In this document: piece after piece, positions 7,913 through 15,713 of the stretch
Layout of the letters: every line of letters starts with the position of its first letter
How positions within the stretch are numbered: the first letter of the stretch is position 1
NCBI GenBank assembly: GCA_963205125.1
Contig: CAUJJO010000241.1
Span: 1-37,939 of the forward strand
Length of the DNA: 37,939 nt
Reading direction: 5' to 3'
DNA from: Pseudomonadota bacterium
GTDB taxonomy: Bacteria > Pseudomonadota > Gammaproteobacteria > Burkholderiales > Burkholderiaceae_C
Translations under genes and position numbers: made by a program
Notes under the pieces: model-generated
Seen by the model: only the letters and a program-made list of their open reading frames with translations
Told to the model about the DNA's origin: nothing
Databases searched by the model: none

Positions 7913-9388
7913 TTATGACGCTCGAGCAGTGTCGCGGTTCTGGGCGCGCCGGATCTCTACCTCGACGTTCTGCAGCGCGCGGAGTGCACTTTCACCGTCG
8001 GCGTGATCGAACCACCTGTCGCGCAGCCGCGCCCGCGCAGCGCCGTGGCCGGCGGTCTGCCCCAGATCGTCCCGCCGCAGCACCTTGGCGAGTGCTGCGG
8101 CATCGTCGAACAAGGGCCCCGGCAACTCCGCCAGCTTGTCGTCGAAGAGCTTGCGCGATTTCTGCACGTAGGCGTCGTGATCTGGTCGGTAGAGCAGCAC
8201 CGGGCGGTCGACGTGCAGGTAGTCGAACATCACCGAGGAGTAGTCGGTGATGAGGGCCGAGGCCTTGGACAGCAGCGGGTAGAGGTCGGTGCGCGGCTGG
8301 ACGAAGACGACGCCCGGCAGGTGCGGGGCAAGCTTGGGGATCTGCGGGCTCTCGACCGGGTGCAGGTTGACGATCAGCAGGTCGCCGCGCTGGGCGGCGG
8401 CCTGGGCGAGCTGGTCGAGACCGGCATGCAGCACCCAATCCGGGCGTCCGTCGCGGAAGGTGGGGGCGTAGAGGATGACGCGCTTGCCGCGCGCCAGCGT
8501 CGCTTGCGCGCGCTCGTAGGCCTGCGCGTCGCAGCCGGCCAGGTCGGCGGCGCTGGGTTCGCGGTAGAGCACGTCGTTGCGCGGATAGCCGATCGGCGCG
8601 TAGCGCTCGAAGGCGAACCAGCGCCGCCATTCGTCCTCGCCGGCTGCCGCCGTGCCGACCATCGTCGCGTACGGCCCGCAGGTGGCCAGCACGCGCGCCA
8701 GATGCGGGCCCAGGGAACGGCCGCCGGGCAGGTTGCGCAGGCCGATCTCCTTGATCGAGACGCCGTGCCAGAGCTGGACCTGGCGTGCGCCGGCCAGCAG
8801 CGCCGGCGCATAGGGATTGGGGTTGAGGAAGTGGTCGGTCGTCACCACGACGGCGGCGCTCAGCGCTGCGTGCAGATGTTCGGCCGTCCAGGCGGCTTGG
8901 CTTGCCGGGAAGCAGCGGCCACCCAGGGCGGTGACGATGCGCTCCTGCTCGTCGTTGAAGGGCAGGAACCAGGCCTGCAGCTCGAGCGCCTGCGCCTGCT
9001 GGTGCGCGGCCAGCCAGGCGTACTTGACGTTGCAGCCGAAGTAGGTGGTGCCGACGAAGACGACGATGCGCGCCTTCGGGTGCATGCGCGAGACATGGGC
9101 GAAGTCGCGCGTGGCGCGCTCGAGGGTCACCTGCTGCTCGATCTCGCGCAGCTTCTTCTGCAGCGAGGCAAGTTCGCCTGCGATCGCGGGCGCGGTCGTC
9201 GGCTGCACGGCAGGCTCGCAGACGGTTTCGGCGGCGCGCTCGTGGGCGCCCTGCAGCTGCAGGATCGCGTCGACGAGCTGGTCGATGGCTCCGCTGGTCT
9301 GGTCCGCGAAGCCTTCGAGCTGCTGCAGGCGGGCGTCGAGCGCCGCAAGCGAGGCTTCGGCCAGCGGCAAGTCCAGGGGAGCGTTCAT
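7913..9388 (-). CDS. CDP-glycerol glycerophosphotransferase family protein with N-terminal coiled coil
   Basis: A 491-residue paralogue of the downstream gene. It has H208 in QLWHG, H343 in NLHP, and LITDYSSVMFDYL at about 379-391, so the catalytic set of the TagB/TagF family is intact. Residues 10-95 form a long Leu/Gln/Glu heptad pattern that looks like a coiled coil, possibly for oligomerisation or membrane-surface attachment. The ATG at 9388 is preferred over a TTG at 9406. The pair is probably co-transcribed from the 273-base gap shared with flhD, convergent to the tagD-like/sulfotransferase pair. Likely role: adding glycerol-phosphate units to a surface glycan or polymer; the acceptor is not visible here. 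Confidence 0.88.
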   Translation of the reverse strand: MNAPLDLPLAEASLAALDARLQQLEGFADQTSGAIDQLVDAILQLQGAHERAAETVCEPAVQPTTAPAIAGELASLQKKLREIEQQVTLERATRDFAHVSRMHPKARIVVFVGTTYFGCNVKYAWLAAHQQAQALELQAWFLPFNDEQERIVTALGGRCFPASQAAWTAEHLHAALSAAVVVTTDHFLNPNPYAPALLAGARQVQLWHGVSIKEIGLRNLPGGRSLGPHLARVLATCGPYATMVGTAAAGEDEWRRWFAFERYAPIGYPRNDVLYREPSAADLAGCDAQAYERAQATLARGKRVILYAPTFRDGRPDWVLHAGLDQLAQAAAQRGDLLIVNLHPVESPQIPKLAPHLPGVVFVQPRTDLYPLLSKASALITDYSSVMFDYLHVDRPVLLYRPDHDAYVQKSRKLFDDKLAELPGPLFDDAAALAKVLRRDDLGQTAGHGAARARLRDRWFDHADGESALRALQNVEVEIRRAQNRDTARAS

Positions 9389-9523
9389 GGCGGGTCTCTC
9401 GCGCAAGGCCGGTGGAGGAGGGCCTTCGCCGCATGCTAGGTTGCCCCGCAGTCATCCGGCGGGTCGATAAGCGGCGGCTTCGCCCGCCAGTCCCGCCCCG
9501 GCGGCGCGGGCAGGGAGACGCGG

Positions 9524-9544
9524 CTGTAGGAATCCGTCCTACAG
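9524..9544. promoter_or_regulatory. Palindromic operator-like site upstream of flhD
   Basis: A perfect inverted repeat CTGTAGGA - 5 bases - TCCTACAG lies 118 bases before the flhD ATG and 136 bases before the glycerophosphotransferase start. It is the only strong dyad in the 273-base divergent gap. The TAGGA/TCCTA half-sites resemble those of NarL/LuxR-family response regulators such as RcsB; this resemblance is weak evidence for the regulator's identity. Confidence 0.5.
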
Positions 9545-9661
9545 CGTCGGCAGAAGAACCGGGACTGAAGCGACGGAAATGGGCTGATCGCAGCCCCCAG
9601 TTTCGATCTCTACAGTTGGTTTCACGCCGAACCGCCAACCCCACCGAGGAAGCACGACACC

Positions 9662-9985
9662 ATGACCTCCGAACAGATCCTTGCCGAGATCCGCGAAGCC
9701 AACCTGTCGTACCTGATGCTGGCGCAAAGCCTCATCCGCAGCGACCGCGACCAGGCCTTGTTCCGCCTGGGCATCAGCGAGGAGACGGCGACGCTGCTCG
9801 GCACGCTGACGCCGGCGCAGATGATGAAGATCGCCACCGGCAACACGCTGCTGTGCCGCCTGCGCATGGACGACGACCTGGTGTGGAACCTGCTCACCAG
9901 CCACGGCAAGGGCGCGGCCAACGACAGCGCCTCGCGCCTGCACGCCTCCATCCTGATGGCCGGTCGCTACCAGGAAGCCGCCTGA
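9662..9985 (+). CDS. flhD: Flagellar transcriptional regulator FlhD
   Basis: A 107-residue FlhD, close to the normal family length. The opening MTSEQILAEIREANLSYLML and the helix ERAQ-type region FRLGISEETATLLGTLTPAQMMKI match the family fold. FlhD joins FlhC in an FlhD4C2 complex that activates class 2 flagellar promoters with sigma-70. It is the first gene of a two-gene operon; flhC follows after 54 bases with a strong GGAGG. The 273 bases upstream carry a perfect palindrome that is a candidate control point. Confidence 0.96.
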   Translation: MTSEQILAEIREANLSYLMLAQSLIRSDRDQALFRLGISEETATLLGTLTPAQMMKIATGNTLLCRLRMDDDLVWNLLTSHGKGAANDSASRLHASILMAGRYQEAA

Positions 9986-10039
9986 GCGGAACCGACCCCG
10001 CGCCAGCGACACCCGAACCGAAGACTCCGGAGGCAGACC

Positions 10040-10666
10040 ATGGCCCGCAGCAAGAGCATCCTCACCGAAGCCAGGCAGATCGAGCGCGCGGTCACCCTGA
10101 TCAAGCTGGGCGCGCGCCTGCAGGTGCTGGAGAGCGAGACCGACCTCAGCTACGAGCGCCTGCTGCGCCTGTACAAGGAAGTCGCCGGCCACAGCCCGAG
10201 CAAGGGCCAGCTGCCGTTCTCGACCGACTGGTTCATGACCTGGCAGCCAAACATCCACGCGAGTCTGTTCCTGAACACGCACGAATACCTGAACAAGGTC
10301 GCCGAGCTCGACGAGATCGACACCATCATCAAGGCGTACCAGCTCTACCTCGAGCAGATCGGCTCGCAGGGCCTGGAGCCGCTGCTGAGCGTGACGCGCG
10401 CCTGGCGCCTGGTGAAGTTCGTCGACAACGGCATGCTCACGATGACGCGTTGCCGCAAGTGCAGCGGCCACTTCGTCACGCATCCGCACGAGATCGCCCG
10501 CAACTACGTCTGCGGCCTGTGCGAACCGCCGGCCCGCGCCGGCAAGGGCAAGGCCGCGGGTTCGCTGCAGATGGATGCGGCCAAGCCCGGCGACGTGCCG
10601 GCCCGCGCGCCGCGGCAAAGTGCCGCAGCGGCCGAGGCCAGGCGCAGGTCCGAGGTGCCGGCGTGA
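10040..10666 (+). CDS. flhC: Flagellar transcriptional regulator FlhC
   Basis: A 208-residue FlhC. The four zinc-binding cysteines of the family are present as C138-x2-C141 and C158-x2-C161. The N-terminal helical region (AYQLYLEQ, ESETDLSYERLLRLY) matches the DNA-binding FlhC fold. GGAGG lies 6 bases before the ATG. The last 40 residues are Ala/Arg-rich and look disordered, as in many betaproteobacterial FlhC proteins. The FlhDC operon ends at a strong intrinsic terminator at 10776-10806, so the regulator pair is insulated from motAB. Confidence 0.96.
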   Translation: MARSKSILTEARQIERAVTLIKLGARLQVLESETDLSYERLLRLYKEVAGHSPSKGQLPFSTDWFMTWQPNIHASLFLNTHEYLNKVAELDEIDTIIKAYQLYLEQIGSQGLEPLLSVTRAWRLVKFVDNGMLTMTRCRKCSGHFVTHPHEIARNYVCGLCEPPARAGKGKAAGSLQMDAAKPGDVPARAPRQSAAAAEARRRSEVPA

Positions 10667-10775
10667 CATCCGCCACGGCCGCCGACTGAAGCACCCGCAG
10701 CGCGCAGCCGATGATGAAGGCCATGCGATCGGATTGAACGGTTTGTCTCCTCCTGGCACAGTCCTCTGTGCTTTC

Positions 10776-10806
10776 GGGCGGGTTCCGCAAGGGATCCGCC
10801 CTTTTT
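10776..10806 (+). terminator. Intrinsic terminator of flhDC
   Basis: An 11-bp stem (10776-10786 with 10791-10801, two G-T wobbles) closed by a GCAA tetraloop and followed at once by five T residues (10802-10806). This is a textbook rho-independent terminator 110 bases after the flhC stop. Confidence 0.92.
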
Positions 10807-10920
10807 CGTGGGCCCTGCAGGGCCGCGCCGTCCGGCAACTGCACCGTCAAGCCACCCTTGATCGGCGCTTGCCGGCGATGGCGCGCCGCCACACTGCAGG
10901 CCGTGAAGCAAGCCCTGCTC

Positions 10921-11775
10921 ATGCCGTCCGGCGACCCGCGCCGCCTGCGCGCCGGCCCGATGCACCTGCGCTGGCCCCTGCCGGCGGTGCTGGCGTGGAC
11001 GCTGGCCTGGCTCGTCTTTCTTGCGGCTCGTCGCGCCGGGCTCGGGCTGCCGCTTGCGTGGAGTGCCGCTGCGCTCCTGGGCCTGCTGCCTGCCGCGGCG
11101 GCGGGCACGCGCTGGCGCCAGGCCCTCGTCGCCGCCGGCTTTCCGCTCTCGACGCTTGCCCTGGGGGTGACGGTCCCGGCCTGGGCCTGGGCGCTGGCGG
11201 CCGTCGTGCTGCTGCTGGCGTACCCCTTGCGCGCCTGGTCCGACGCGCCCTTCTTCCCGACGCCGCGACACGCCTTGCAGCCGCTGGCTGCGGCCTTGCC
11301 GCTGCCGGCTGGGGCGCGGGTGCTGGACGCCGGCTGTGGCCTCGGTCACGGTCTTCTCGCCCTGCGCCACGCCTGGCCGCTGGCGCGCGTGTGCGGCGTC
11401 GAGTGGAGCCTGCCGATGGCCTGGGTCTGTCGCCTGCGCTGCCGCTTCGCGCAGGTGGTGCGCGGCGACATGTGGGCGCAGCGCTGGGGCGACTTCGATG
11501 TCGTCTACCTCTTCCAGCGGCCGGAGAGCATGGCGCGCGCCTACGCCAAGGCGCGCGCGGAGCTGGCGCCGGGCGCCTGGCTGCTGAGCCTGGAGTTCGA
11601 GGTTCCCGGGGTCGCGCCTGAGTTGCGGCTGGATGCCGGCGCGCGCGGGACGCTCTGGGCCTACCGAATGCCGCCTGCGGCGCACGCCGGGCTCAACGTC
11701 GGCGGCGAAATGCCGATAGGGGAAGAGCCCCGGCGCGATCGTGTCGACTGCGCGGGCTGCAAGACCTCGAGCTAG
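10921..11775 (+). CDS. Membrane-anchored class I SAM-dependent methyltransferase-like protein
   Basis: About 284 residues from the ATG at 10921; a GTG at 10903 and an ATG at 10960 are alternatives, and none has a strong ribosome site. The first half has two to four hydrophobic helices (about 19-36, 44-62, 76-101). The second half has the Rossmann motif I VLDAGCGLGHG (134-144), an acidic residue at the end of strand 2 (VCGVEWS) and a motif IV-like FDVVYLFQRPESM. This suggests a membrane-tethered methyltransferase, but no substrate-specific motif is seen. The gene lies between the flhDC terminator and motA, and its 3' end contains the motA promoter. An earlier open frame beginning inside the terminator is not a credible start. 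Confidence 0.75.
   Translation: MPSGDPRRLRAGPMHLRWPLPAVLAWTLAWLVFLAARRAGLGLPLAWSAAALLGLLPAAAAGTRWRQALVAAGFPLSTLALGVTVPAWAWALAAVVLLLAYPLRAWSDAPFFPTPRHALQPLAAALPLPAGARVLDAGCGLGHGLLALRHAWPLARVCGVEWSLPMAWVCRLRCRFAQVVRGDMWAQRWGDFDVVYLFQRPESMARAYAKARAELAPGAWLLSLEFEVPGVAPELRLDAGARGTLWAYRMPPAAHAGLNVGGEMPIGEEPRRDRVDCAGCKTSS
11693..11719 (+). promoter_or_regulatory. Predicted sigma-28 (FliA) promoter for motAB
   Basis: TCAA (11693-11696), 15 bases, then GCCGATAG (11712-11719), ending 65 bases before the motA ATG and located inside the 3' end of the methyltransferase-like gene. The -10 matches the FliA consensus GCCGATAA at seven of eight positions. The same pattern recurs at cheY, flgM and the GGDEF/EAL gene. 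Confidence 0.7.
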
Positions 11776-11784
11776 AGCCGCCTC

Positions 11785-12642
11785 ATGTTCGTCATCATCG
11801 GTTGGGTCGTCGTCCTCGGTTGCGTGTTCGGCGTGTTCGCCGCGCACGGCGGCAACCTGGGCGTGATCCTGCATGCGCTGCCCTCCGAAATGGCCACCAT
11901 CGGCGGCGCCACGCTCGGCGCCTTCCTGGTGAACAACCAGATGCCGGTCATCAAGGCGACCATCAGCGGGGCCTTGAGCTGCTTCAAGGGCAGCAAATAC
12001 ACCAAGGCGCGCTACATGGAGCTGCTGGCGCTGCTCTACGACATCCTGCAGAAGGCGCGCAAGGAAGGCCTGATGTCGATCGAGAAGGACGTCGAGGACC
12101 CGCACTCGAGCCCGCTCTTCCAGAAGTACCCGGCCGTGGGCAGCGACCATCACGTGACCGAGTTCATCACCGACTACCTGCGCATGATGGTCTCGGGCAA
12201 CCTGAACGCGCACGAGATCGAATCGCTGATGGACAGCGAGATCGAGACCCACCACCACGAGGCGCACGCGCCGGTGGCGGCGATGCAGCGCGTGGCCGGC
12301 GGCCTGCCGGCCTTCGGTATCGTGGCCGCGGTGCTGGGCGTGGTGAACACCATGGGCTCGGTGGGGCAGCCGCCGGCGGTGCTGGGCGGGATGATCGGCT
12401 CGGCGCTGGTGGGCACCTTCCTCGGCATCCTGCTGGCCTACGCCTTCGCCGAGCCGGTGGCCGGCCTGCTCGAGCAGAAGGTCGAGGAAAGCGGCAAGGA
12501 GCTGCAGTGCATCAAGACCACGCTGCTGGCCAGCATGCAGGGCTACGCGCCGCAGGTGGCGATCGAGTTCGGGCGCAAGGTGCTCACGTCGACGACGCGG
12601 CCGACCTTCGCCGAGCTCGAATCGCACGTGAAGAAGAAGTGA
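11785..12642 (+). CDS. motA: Flagellar motor stator protein MotA
   Basis: A 285-residue MotA of standard length. Four membrane segments are visible: two at the N-terminus (about 2-20 and 33-50) and two near residues 170-190 and 202-225. Both family prolines are in place, in GGLPAFGIVAAVLG and FAEPVAG. The cytoplasmic loop YMELLALLYDILQKARKEG holds the charged residues that face FliG. With MotB it forms the proton-driven stator; motB follows after 12 bases. A FliA-type promoter lies just upstream, inside the preceding gene, so expression should be late. Confidence 0.97.
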   Translation: MFVIIGWVVVLGCVFGVFAAHGGNLGVILHALPSEMATIGGATLGAFLVNNQMPVIKATISGALSCFKGSKYTKARYMELLALLYDILQKARKEGLMSIEKDVEDPHSSPLFQKYPAVGSDHHVTEFITDYLRMMVSGNLNAHEIESLMDSEIETHHHEAHAPVAAMQRVAGGLPAFGIVAAVLGVVNTMGSVGQPPAVLGGMIGSALVGTFLGILLAYAFAEPVAGLLEQKVEESGKELQCIKTTLLASMQGYAPQVAIEFGRKVLTSTTRPTFAELESHVKKK

Positions 12643-12654
12643 CCGGAGCCGGGC

Positions 12655-13626
12655 ATGGCTGGTGACGCCAAGAAGCTGCAGCCGATCATCGTCAAGCGCA
12701 TCAAGAAGGGCGGCCACACCGCCCATGGCGGCGCCTGGAAGATCGCCTACGCCGACTTCGTGACGGCGATGATGGCCTTCTTCCTGCTGATGTGGCTGCT
12801 CGGCAGCACGACCGACGGCGACAAGAAGGGCATCGCCGACTACTTCGCCAGCCCGCTGAAGGTGGCGCTGCTCGGTGGCGGTGCGGGTTCGGGCGATTCG
12901 TCGCACGTCGTCAAGGGCGGCGGTCAGGACCTCACGCGCAGCTCGGGCCAGGTCAAGCGCGGCGACGTCCAGGCCGAACGCAAGACGATCAACCTGCAGG
13001 CGCTGAAGGCCGAGCAGATCCGCGCCGAGCATGCGGCGCTCGAGGCGCTGAAGGAGCGCATCCAGCAGAAGGTCGCCGCCAATCCGGTGCTGGCGTCGCT
13101 TGGCGGCCAGATCCGGCTCGAGATGACGCGCGACGGCCTGCGCATCCAGATCGTCGACGCCGGCAACCGGCCGATGTTCGACAGCGGCTCGGCGGTCGTC
13201 AAACCCTATATGCGCGAGCTGCTGCAGGCCATCGGCAGCGTGCTCGGGGAAGTGCCCAACCGCCTCACGCTCGAAGGCCACACCGATGCCGCGCCCTTCG
13301 GCGGCGGCGATCGCGGCTACAGCAACTGGGAGCTGAGTGCCGATCGCGCCAACGCCTCGCGCCGCGAGCTGATGGCCGGCGGCATGCCCGAGGACCGCCC
13401 GCTGCGCGTGCAGGGCCTGGCCGCCAGCAGCCTGTTCGACCCGCGCGACCCGCTGGCCCCCGGCAACCGGCGCATCAGCATCATCGTGATGAACCGCGAG
13501 GCCGAGATGCGCTTCTTCCGCGATCAGCCCGACAGCGTCGACGCGGTCGAGCCCGGTGCAGGCGAGGGCCCCGCACGCACGAGCGCGCCCTCGATCGTGC
13601 CGCCGCTGGGCTCGGTGGCGTATTGA
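12655..13626 (+). CDS. motB: Flagellar motor protein MotB
   Basis: A 323-residue MotB. After a basic cytoplasmic tail, the single membrane helix (about 30-50) contains the proton-binding aspartate D34 in AYADFVTAMMAFFLLMWLL. The C-terminal OmpA-like peptidoglycan-binding domain includes LEGHTD (206-211) and NWELSADRA (224-232). The protein anchors the MotA/MotB stator to the cell wall. It is co-transcribed with motA (12-base gap), and the next gene, cheY, has its own predicted promoter. Confidence 0.97.
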   Translation: MAGDAKKLQPIIVKRIKKGGHTAHGGAWKIAYADFVTAMMAFFLLMWLLGSTTDGDKKGIADYFASPLKVALLGGGAGSGDSSHVVKGGGQDLTRSSGQVKRGDVQAERKTINLQALKAEQIRAEHAALEALKERIQQKVAANPVLASLGGQIRLEMTRDGLRIQIVDAGNRPMFDSGSAVVKPYMRELLQAIGSVLGEVPNRLTLEGHTDAAPFGGGDRGYSNWELSADRANASRRELMAGGMPEDRPLRVQGLAASSLFDPRDPLAPGNRRISIIVMNREAEMRFFRDQPDSVDAVEPGAGEGPARTSAPSIVPPLGSVAY

Positions 13627-13646
13627 ACCCCGGCATCGAGACCGCC

Positions 13647-13674
13647 TCAAGCCCGCCGCCGAAGCCGCCGATAT
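13647..13674 (+). promoter_or_regulatory. Predicted sigma-28 (FliA) promoter for cheYZ
   Basis: TCAA (13647-13650), 16 bases, GCCGATAT (13667-13674), in the 111-base gap between motB and cheY, with a 63-base leader. It matches the pattern seen at motA, flgM and the GGDEF/EAL gene. Confidence 0.7.
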
Positions 13675-13737
13675 AGCTTCAGCAGACCGCCTTCTGCCCC
13701 CTTTTCGCGATCCTATTTTCCGTCCGAGGCACGAGAC

Positions 13738-14136
13738 ATGAGCAACCCGACCGACCTGAAGTTCCTGATCGTCGACGACTTCTCCACCATGCGCCGCATC
13801 GTGCGCGGCCTGCTCAAGGAGATGGGCTGCAACAACGCCGAGGAGGCCGAGGACGGCGCGGTGGCGCTGAACATGCTGAAGAACGGCAAGTTCGACTTCG
13901 TCGTCTCCGACATCAACATGCCCAACATGAACGGCTTCGAGCTGCTGAAGGCGATCAAGGCCGAGGACGGCCTCAAGCACCTGCCGGTGCTGATGGTCAC
14001 GGCGGAAGCGCGCAAGGAGGACATCGTGCTCGCCGCGCAAAGCGGGGCGGCCGGCTACATCGTCAAACCCTTCACCAAGGCGACGCTCGAGGAGAAGGTG
14101 CAGAAGATCCTCCAGAAGCTCGCCGCCACCGCCTGA
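13738..14136 (+). CDS. cheY: Chemotaxis response regulator CheY
   Basis: A 132-residue single receiver domain with every CheY landmark: the acidic pair D13-D14, phosphoacceptor D58 in SDINMP, T88 in MVTAEA, and K110 in IVKPFT. There is no output domain, so it is a motor-binding CheY acting on FliM after phosphorylation by CheA. No CheA, CheW, CheR or CheB is encoded in the window. It is followed after 20 bases by cheZ, its phosphatase. Confidence 0.97.
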   Translation: MSNPTDLKFLIVDDFSTMRRIVRGLLKEMGCNNAEEAEDGAVALNMLKNGKFDFVVSDINMPNMNGFELLKAIKAEDGLKHLPVLMVTAEARKEDIVLAAQSGAAGYIVKPFTKATLEEKVQKILQKLAATA

Positions 14137-14156
14137 ACCGGACCCAGGGAAACAAC

Positions 14157-14807
14157 ATGAAGATGGAAAGCGCACAAGTCCTGCTCGAGCGGGCCGACCC
14201 CAGCCTGCTGGCCAACAACGCCACGCAGCAGGAGATTTTCCAGCAGATCGGCACCATGACGCGCCTGCTGCACGACACCATGCAGCAGCTGGGCGTGATG
14301 CCGCGCCTGCAGACCGCCGCCGACGGCCTGCCCGACGCGCGCAGCCGCCTCAACTACATCGCCGAGAAGACCGCTGCGGCCGCCGACAAGGTGCTGAACA
14401 CGGTCGACCAGGCCAAGCTCGAGCACCAGGCGATCAGCGAGCAGACGCGGGCGCTGGCGCAGGCGCTGTCGGCCGACCCGGTGCGTGCCGTCGCCTCCGG
14501 CGCGGTGTTCAACTTCGTCGCCGACGTCGAGGCGCGCACCGAGCGCATCGACCAGCACCTCACCGACATCATGCTGGCGCAGGACTTCCACGACCTCACC
14601 GGCCAGGTCGTGGCCAAGGTGGTGAAGCTGGCCAACGACCTCGAGGACAGCCTCGTCAAGCTGCTGGTGCAGGTGGTGCCCGACGACCACCGCGAGAAGG
14701 TCGACCCGAACGTGCTCAACGGCCCCGTCGTCAACCCGGAAGGCCGCACCGACGTGGTCGCCAACCAGGGCGAGGTCGACGACCTGCTCGCCAGCCTCGG
14801 CTTCTGA
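14157..14807 (+). CDS. cheZ: CheY-P phosphatase CheZ
   Basis: A 216-residue CheZ. The long helical hairpin contains the catalytic segment QDFHDLTGQ (142-150), where D146 and Q150 correspond to E. coli D143 and Q147. The C-terminal tail GEVDDLLASLGF is the CheY-tethering peptide. It dephosphorylates CheY-P in the cytoplasm to reset motor bias. The start is ATG 14157, or a second ATG two codons later. A hairpin at 14851-14876 closes the cheYZ transcript. Confidence 0.95.
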   Translation: MKMESAQVLLERADPSLLANNATQQEIFQQIGTMTRLLHDTMQQLGVMPRLQTAADGLPDARSRLNYIAEKTAAAADKVLNTVDQAKLEHQAISEQTRALAQALSADPVRAVASGAVFNFVADVEARTERIDQHLTDIMLAQDFHDLTGQVVAKVVKLANDLEDSLVKLLVQVVPDDHREKVDPNVLNGPVVNPEGRTDVVANQGEVDDLLASLGF

Positions 14808-14850
14808 TCCCCGCCGCGCGCGGCGTCGGCCGCGCGTCTGCGGCGATGCG

Positions 14851-14876
14851 ACAAGGGCCTCTTCGCGGGCCCTTGT
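14851..14876 (+). terminator. Probable terminator after cheZ
   Basis: A perfect 9-bp inverted repeat (ACAAGGGCC at 14851-14859 with its complement at 14868-14876) and an 8-base loop, 43 bases after the cheZ stop. The downstream T-run is short (TTT at 14881-14883), so efficiency is uncertain. Confidence 0.6.
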
Positions 14877-14907
14877 GGCGTTTGCGGCCGCGGCAGGCGG
14901 ATCGGTC

Positions 14908-14944
14908 TTGCTGGCGTATTCATTTTTGAATATATTGAATACGC
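14908..14944 (+). promoter_or_regulatory. Promoter/operator of the parDE-like module
   Basis: TTGCTG (14908-14913), a 17-base spacer and TATATT (14931-14936) form a plausible sigma-70 promoter in an AT-rich island. A perfect 9-bp inverted repeat (14914-14922 and 14936-14944) spans the spacer and -10, as expected for autoregulation by a ribbon-helix-helix antitoxin. Confidence 0.65.
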
Positions 14945-14965
14945 GGAAACCTTTAGGAAAGCCTC

Positions 14966-15223
14966 ATGCCCCGCGCCACCACCACTCTGACGGTACGCCT
15001 CAGCGGAGCGCTGAGCGATTTCGTCGCCGAGAACGTGGGCGAGACGGGCGAATACGAGAACGTCAGCGAGTACATCCGCGACCTGATCCGTCGCGACAAG
15101 GAGCGCAAGGATCAGGCGTCGTTCGAGCGGCTCGAGGCCGAGCTTGCACGAGCCTTTGCAGCCCCTGATTCATCGTACCGACCGCTGCGCGCCGTTGACG
15201 TGATTGCACGCAACCGGGCCTGA
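14966..15223 (+). CDS. parD: ParD/CopG-family ribbon-helix-helix antitoxin
   Basis: An 85-residue protein. The N-terminal ribbon strand (TTTLTVRLSGALSDFV) is followed by helices with YENVSEYIRDLIRRDKER, matching ParD-type antitoxins. The C-terminal 30 residues are the usual toxin-wrapping tail. AGGAAA lies 5 bases before the ATG. The gene directly precedes a ParE-like toxin (4 bases between stop and toxin GTG), and its promoter overlaps a palindrome, so it should both neutralise the toxin and repress the operon. Confidence 0.88.
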   Translation: MPRATTTLTVRLSGALSDFVAENVGETGEYENVSEYIRDLIRRDKERKDQASFERLEAELARAFAAPDSSYRPLRAVDVIARNRA

Positions 15224-15227
15224 CGGG

Positions 15228-15542
15228 GTGACGCGGATCCGGATTCAGGAGTCGGCCTCCTGCCGGCTCGACGAGATCCACCGCTACACCCGCGAACGCT
15301 GGGGCGTCCCGCAGGCCGACCGCTACATCACCGGCTTGTTCGAGGCCTTCGAGGGCATCGAGACGAGCAGAACCCGCTCGCGGCCGATTCCCGCGGCGTT
15401 CGGCGTCGAGGGCTACTTCTTCCGCTACGAACGCCACTTCGTCTACTGGCGCCGGCTCGCGAACGGTGACGTGGGCATCGTCACCATCCTGCACGAGCGG
15501 ATGCACCAGATCGCGCGCTTCCGGGATGACTTCGGTCTGTAG
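15228..15542 (+). CDS. parE: ParE/RelE-superfamily toxin
   Basis: About 104 residues from a GTG at 15228. The order is ParE-like: strand RIRIQESASCRLDEI, helices with YTRERWGVPQADRYITGLFEAFEGI, then the sheet core GYFFRYERHFVYWRRL and C-terminal ILHERMHQIARFRDDF. Canonical ParE poisons DNA gyrase. The alternative TTG start at 15204 overlaps parD and adds eight residues unlike the family. The coding frame is intact, so the module may be active; the gyrase target is known only from other members. Confidence 0.85.
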   Translation: MTRIRIQESASCRLDEIHRYTRERWGVPQADRYITGLFEAFEGIETSRTRSRPIPAAFGVEGYFFRYERHFVYWRRLANGDVGIVTILHERMHQIARFRDDFGL

Positions 15543-15559
15543 CGCGCTGCGTGCGCGCC

Positions 15560-15653
15560 TCGAGGTAGCCCAGGGCGATTCGGGCGCTCGCCGTGGCCAC
15601 GCTTCTGACGTTGCCGCGCACCTGACCGACGGCGCTGCCAAGGCGTCCCTGCA
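15560..15653 (-). pseudogene. Decayed 94-bp fragment of the adjacent chemoreceptor gene
   Basis: This stretch aligns without gaps to 17083-17176 inside the chemoreceptor gene, in the same orientation: 84 of 94 bases are identical by hand count. It corresponds to receptor residues about 381-411, just after HAMP. The frame has no stop, but nine of the ten differences change amino acids (for example Q to R, N to Y), which is what decay without selection would give. It sits in the 191-base gap between the two toxin-antitoxin modules; nothing else is seen in that gap except the higB promoter. Confidence 0.8.
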
Positions 15654-15713
15654 GCAGTTTCAGAACCTGATTCTGGTGCCCTCGCCTCTCCTCTCCGAGC
15701 GTCGCTATGGAAA

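Noticed and set aside
9992..14175. Very long minus-strand open frame across motAB, cheY and the methyltransferase gene
   Set aside because: It is an antisense shadow caused by high GC codon usage; its translation is Arg/Gly/Ala/His-rich low complexity with no family motif, while the plus strand carries clear motAB/cheY genes.
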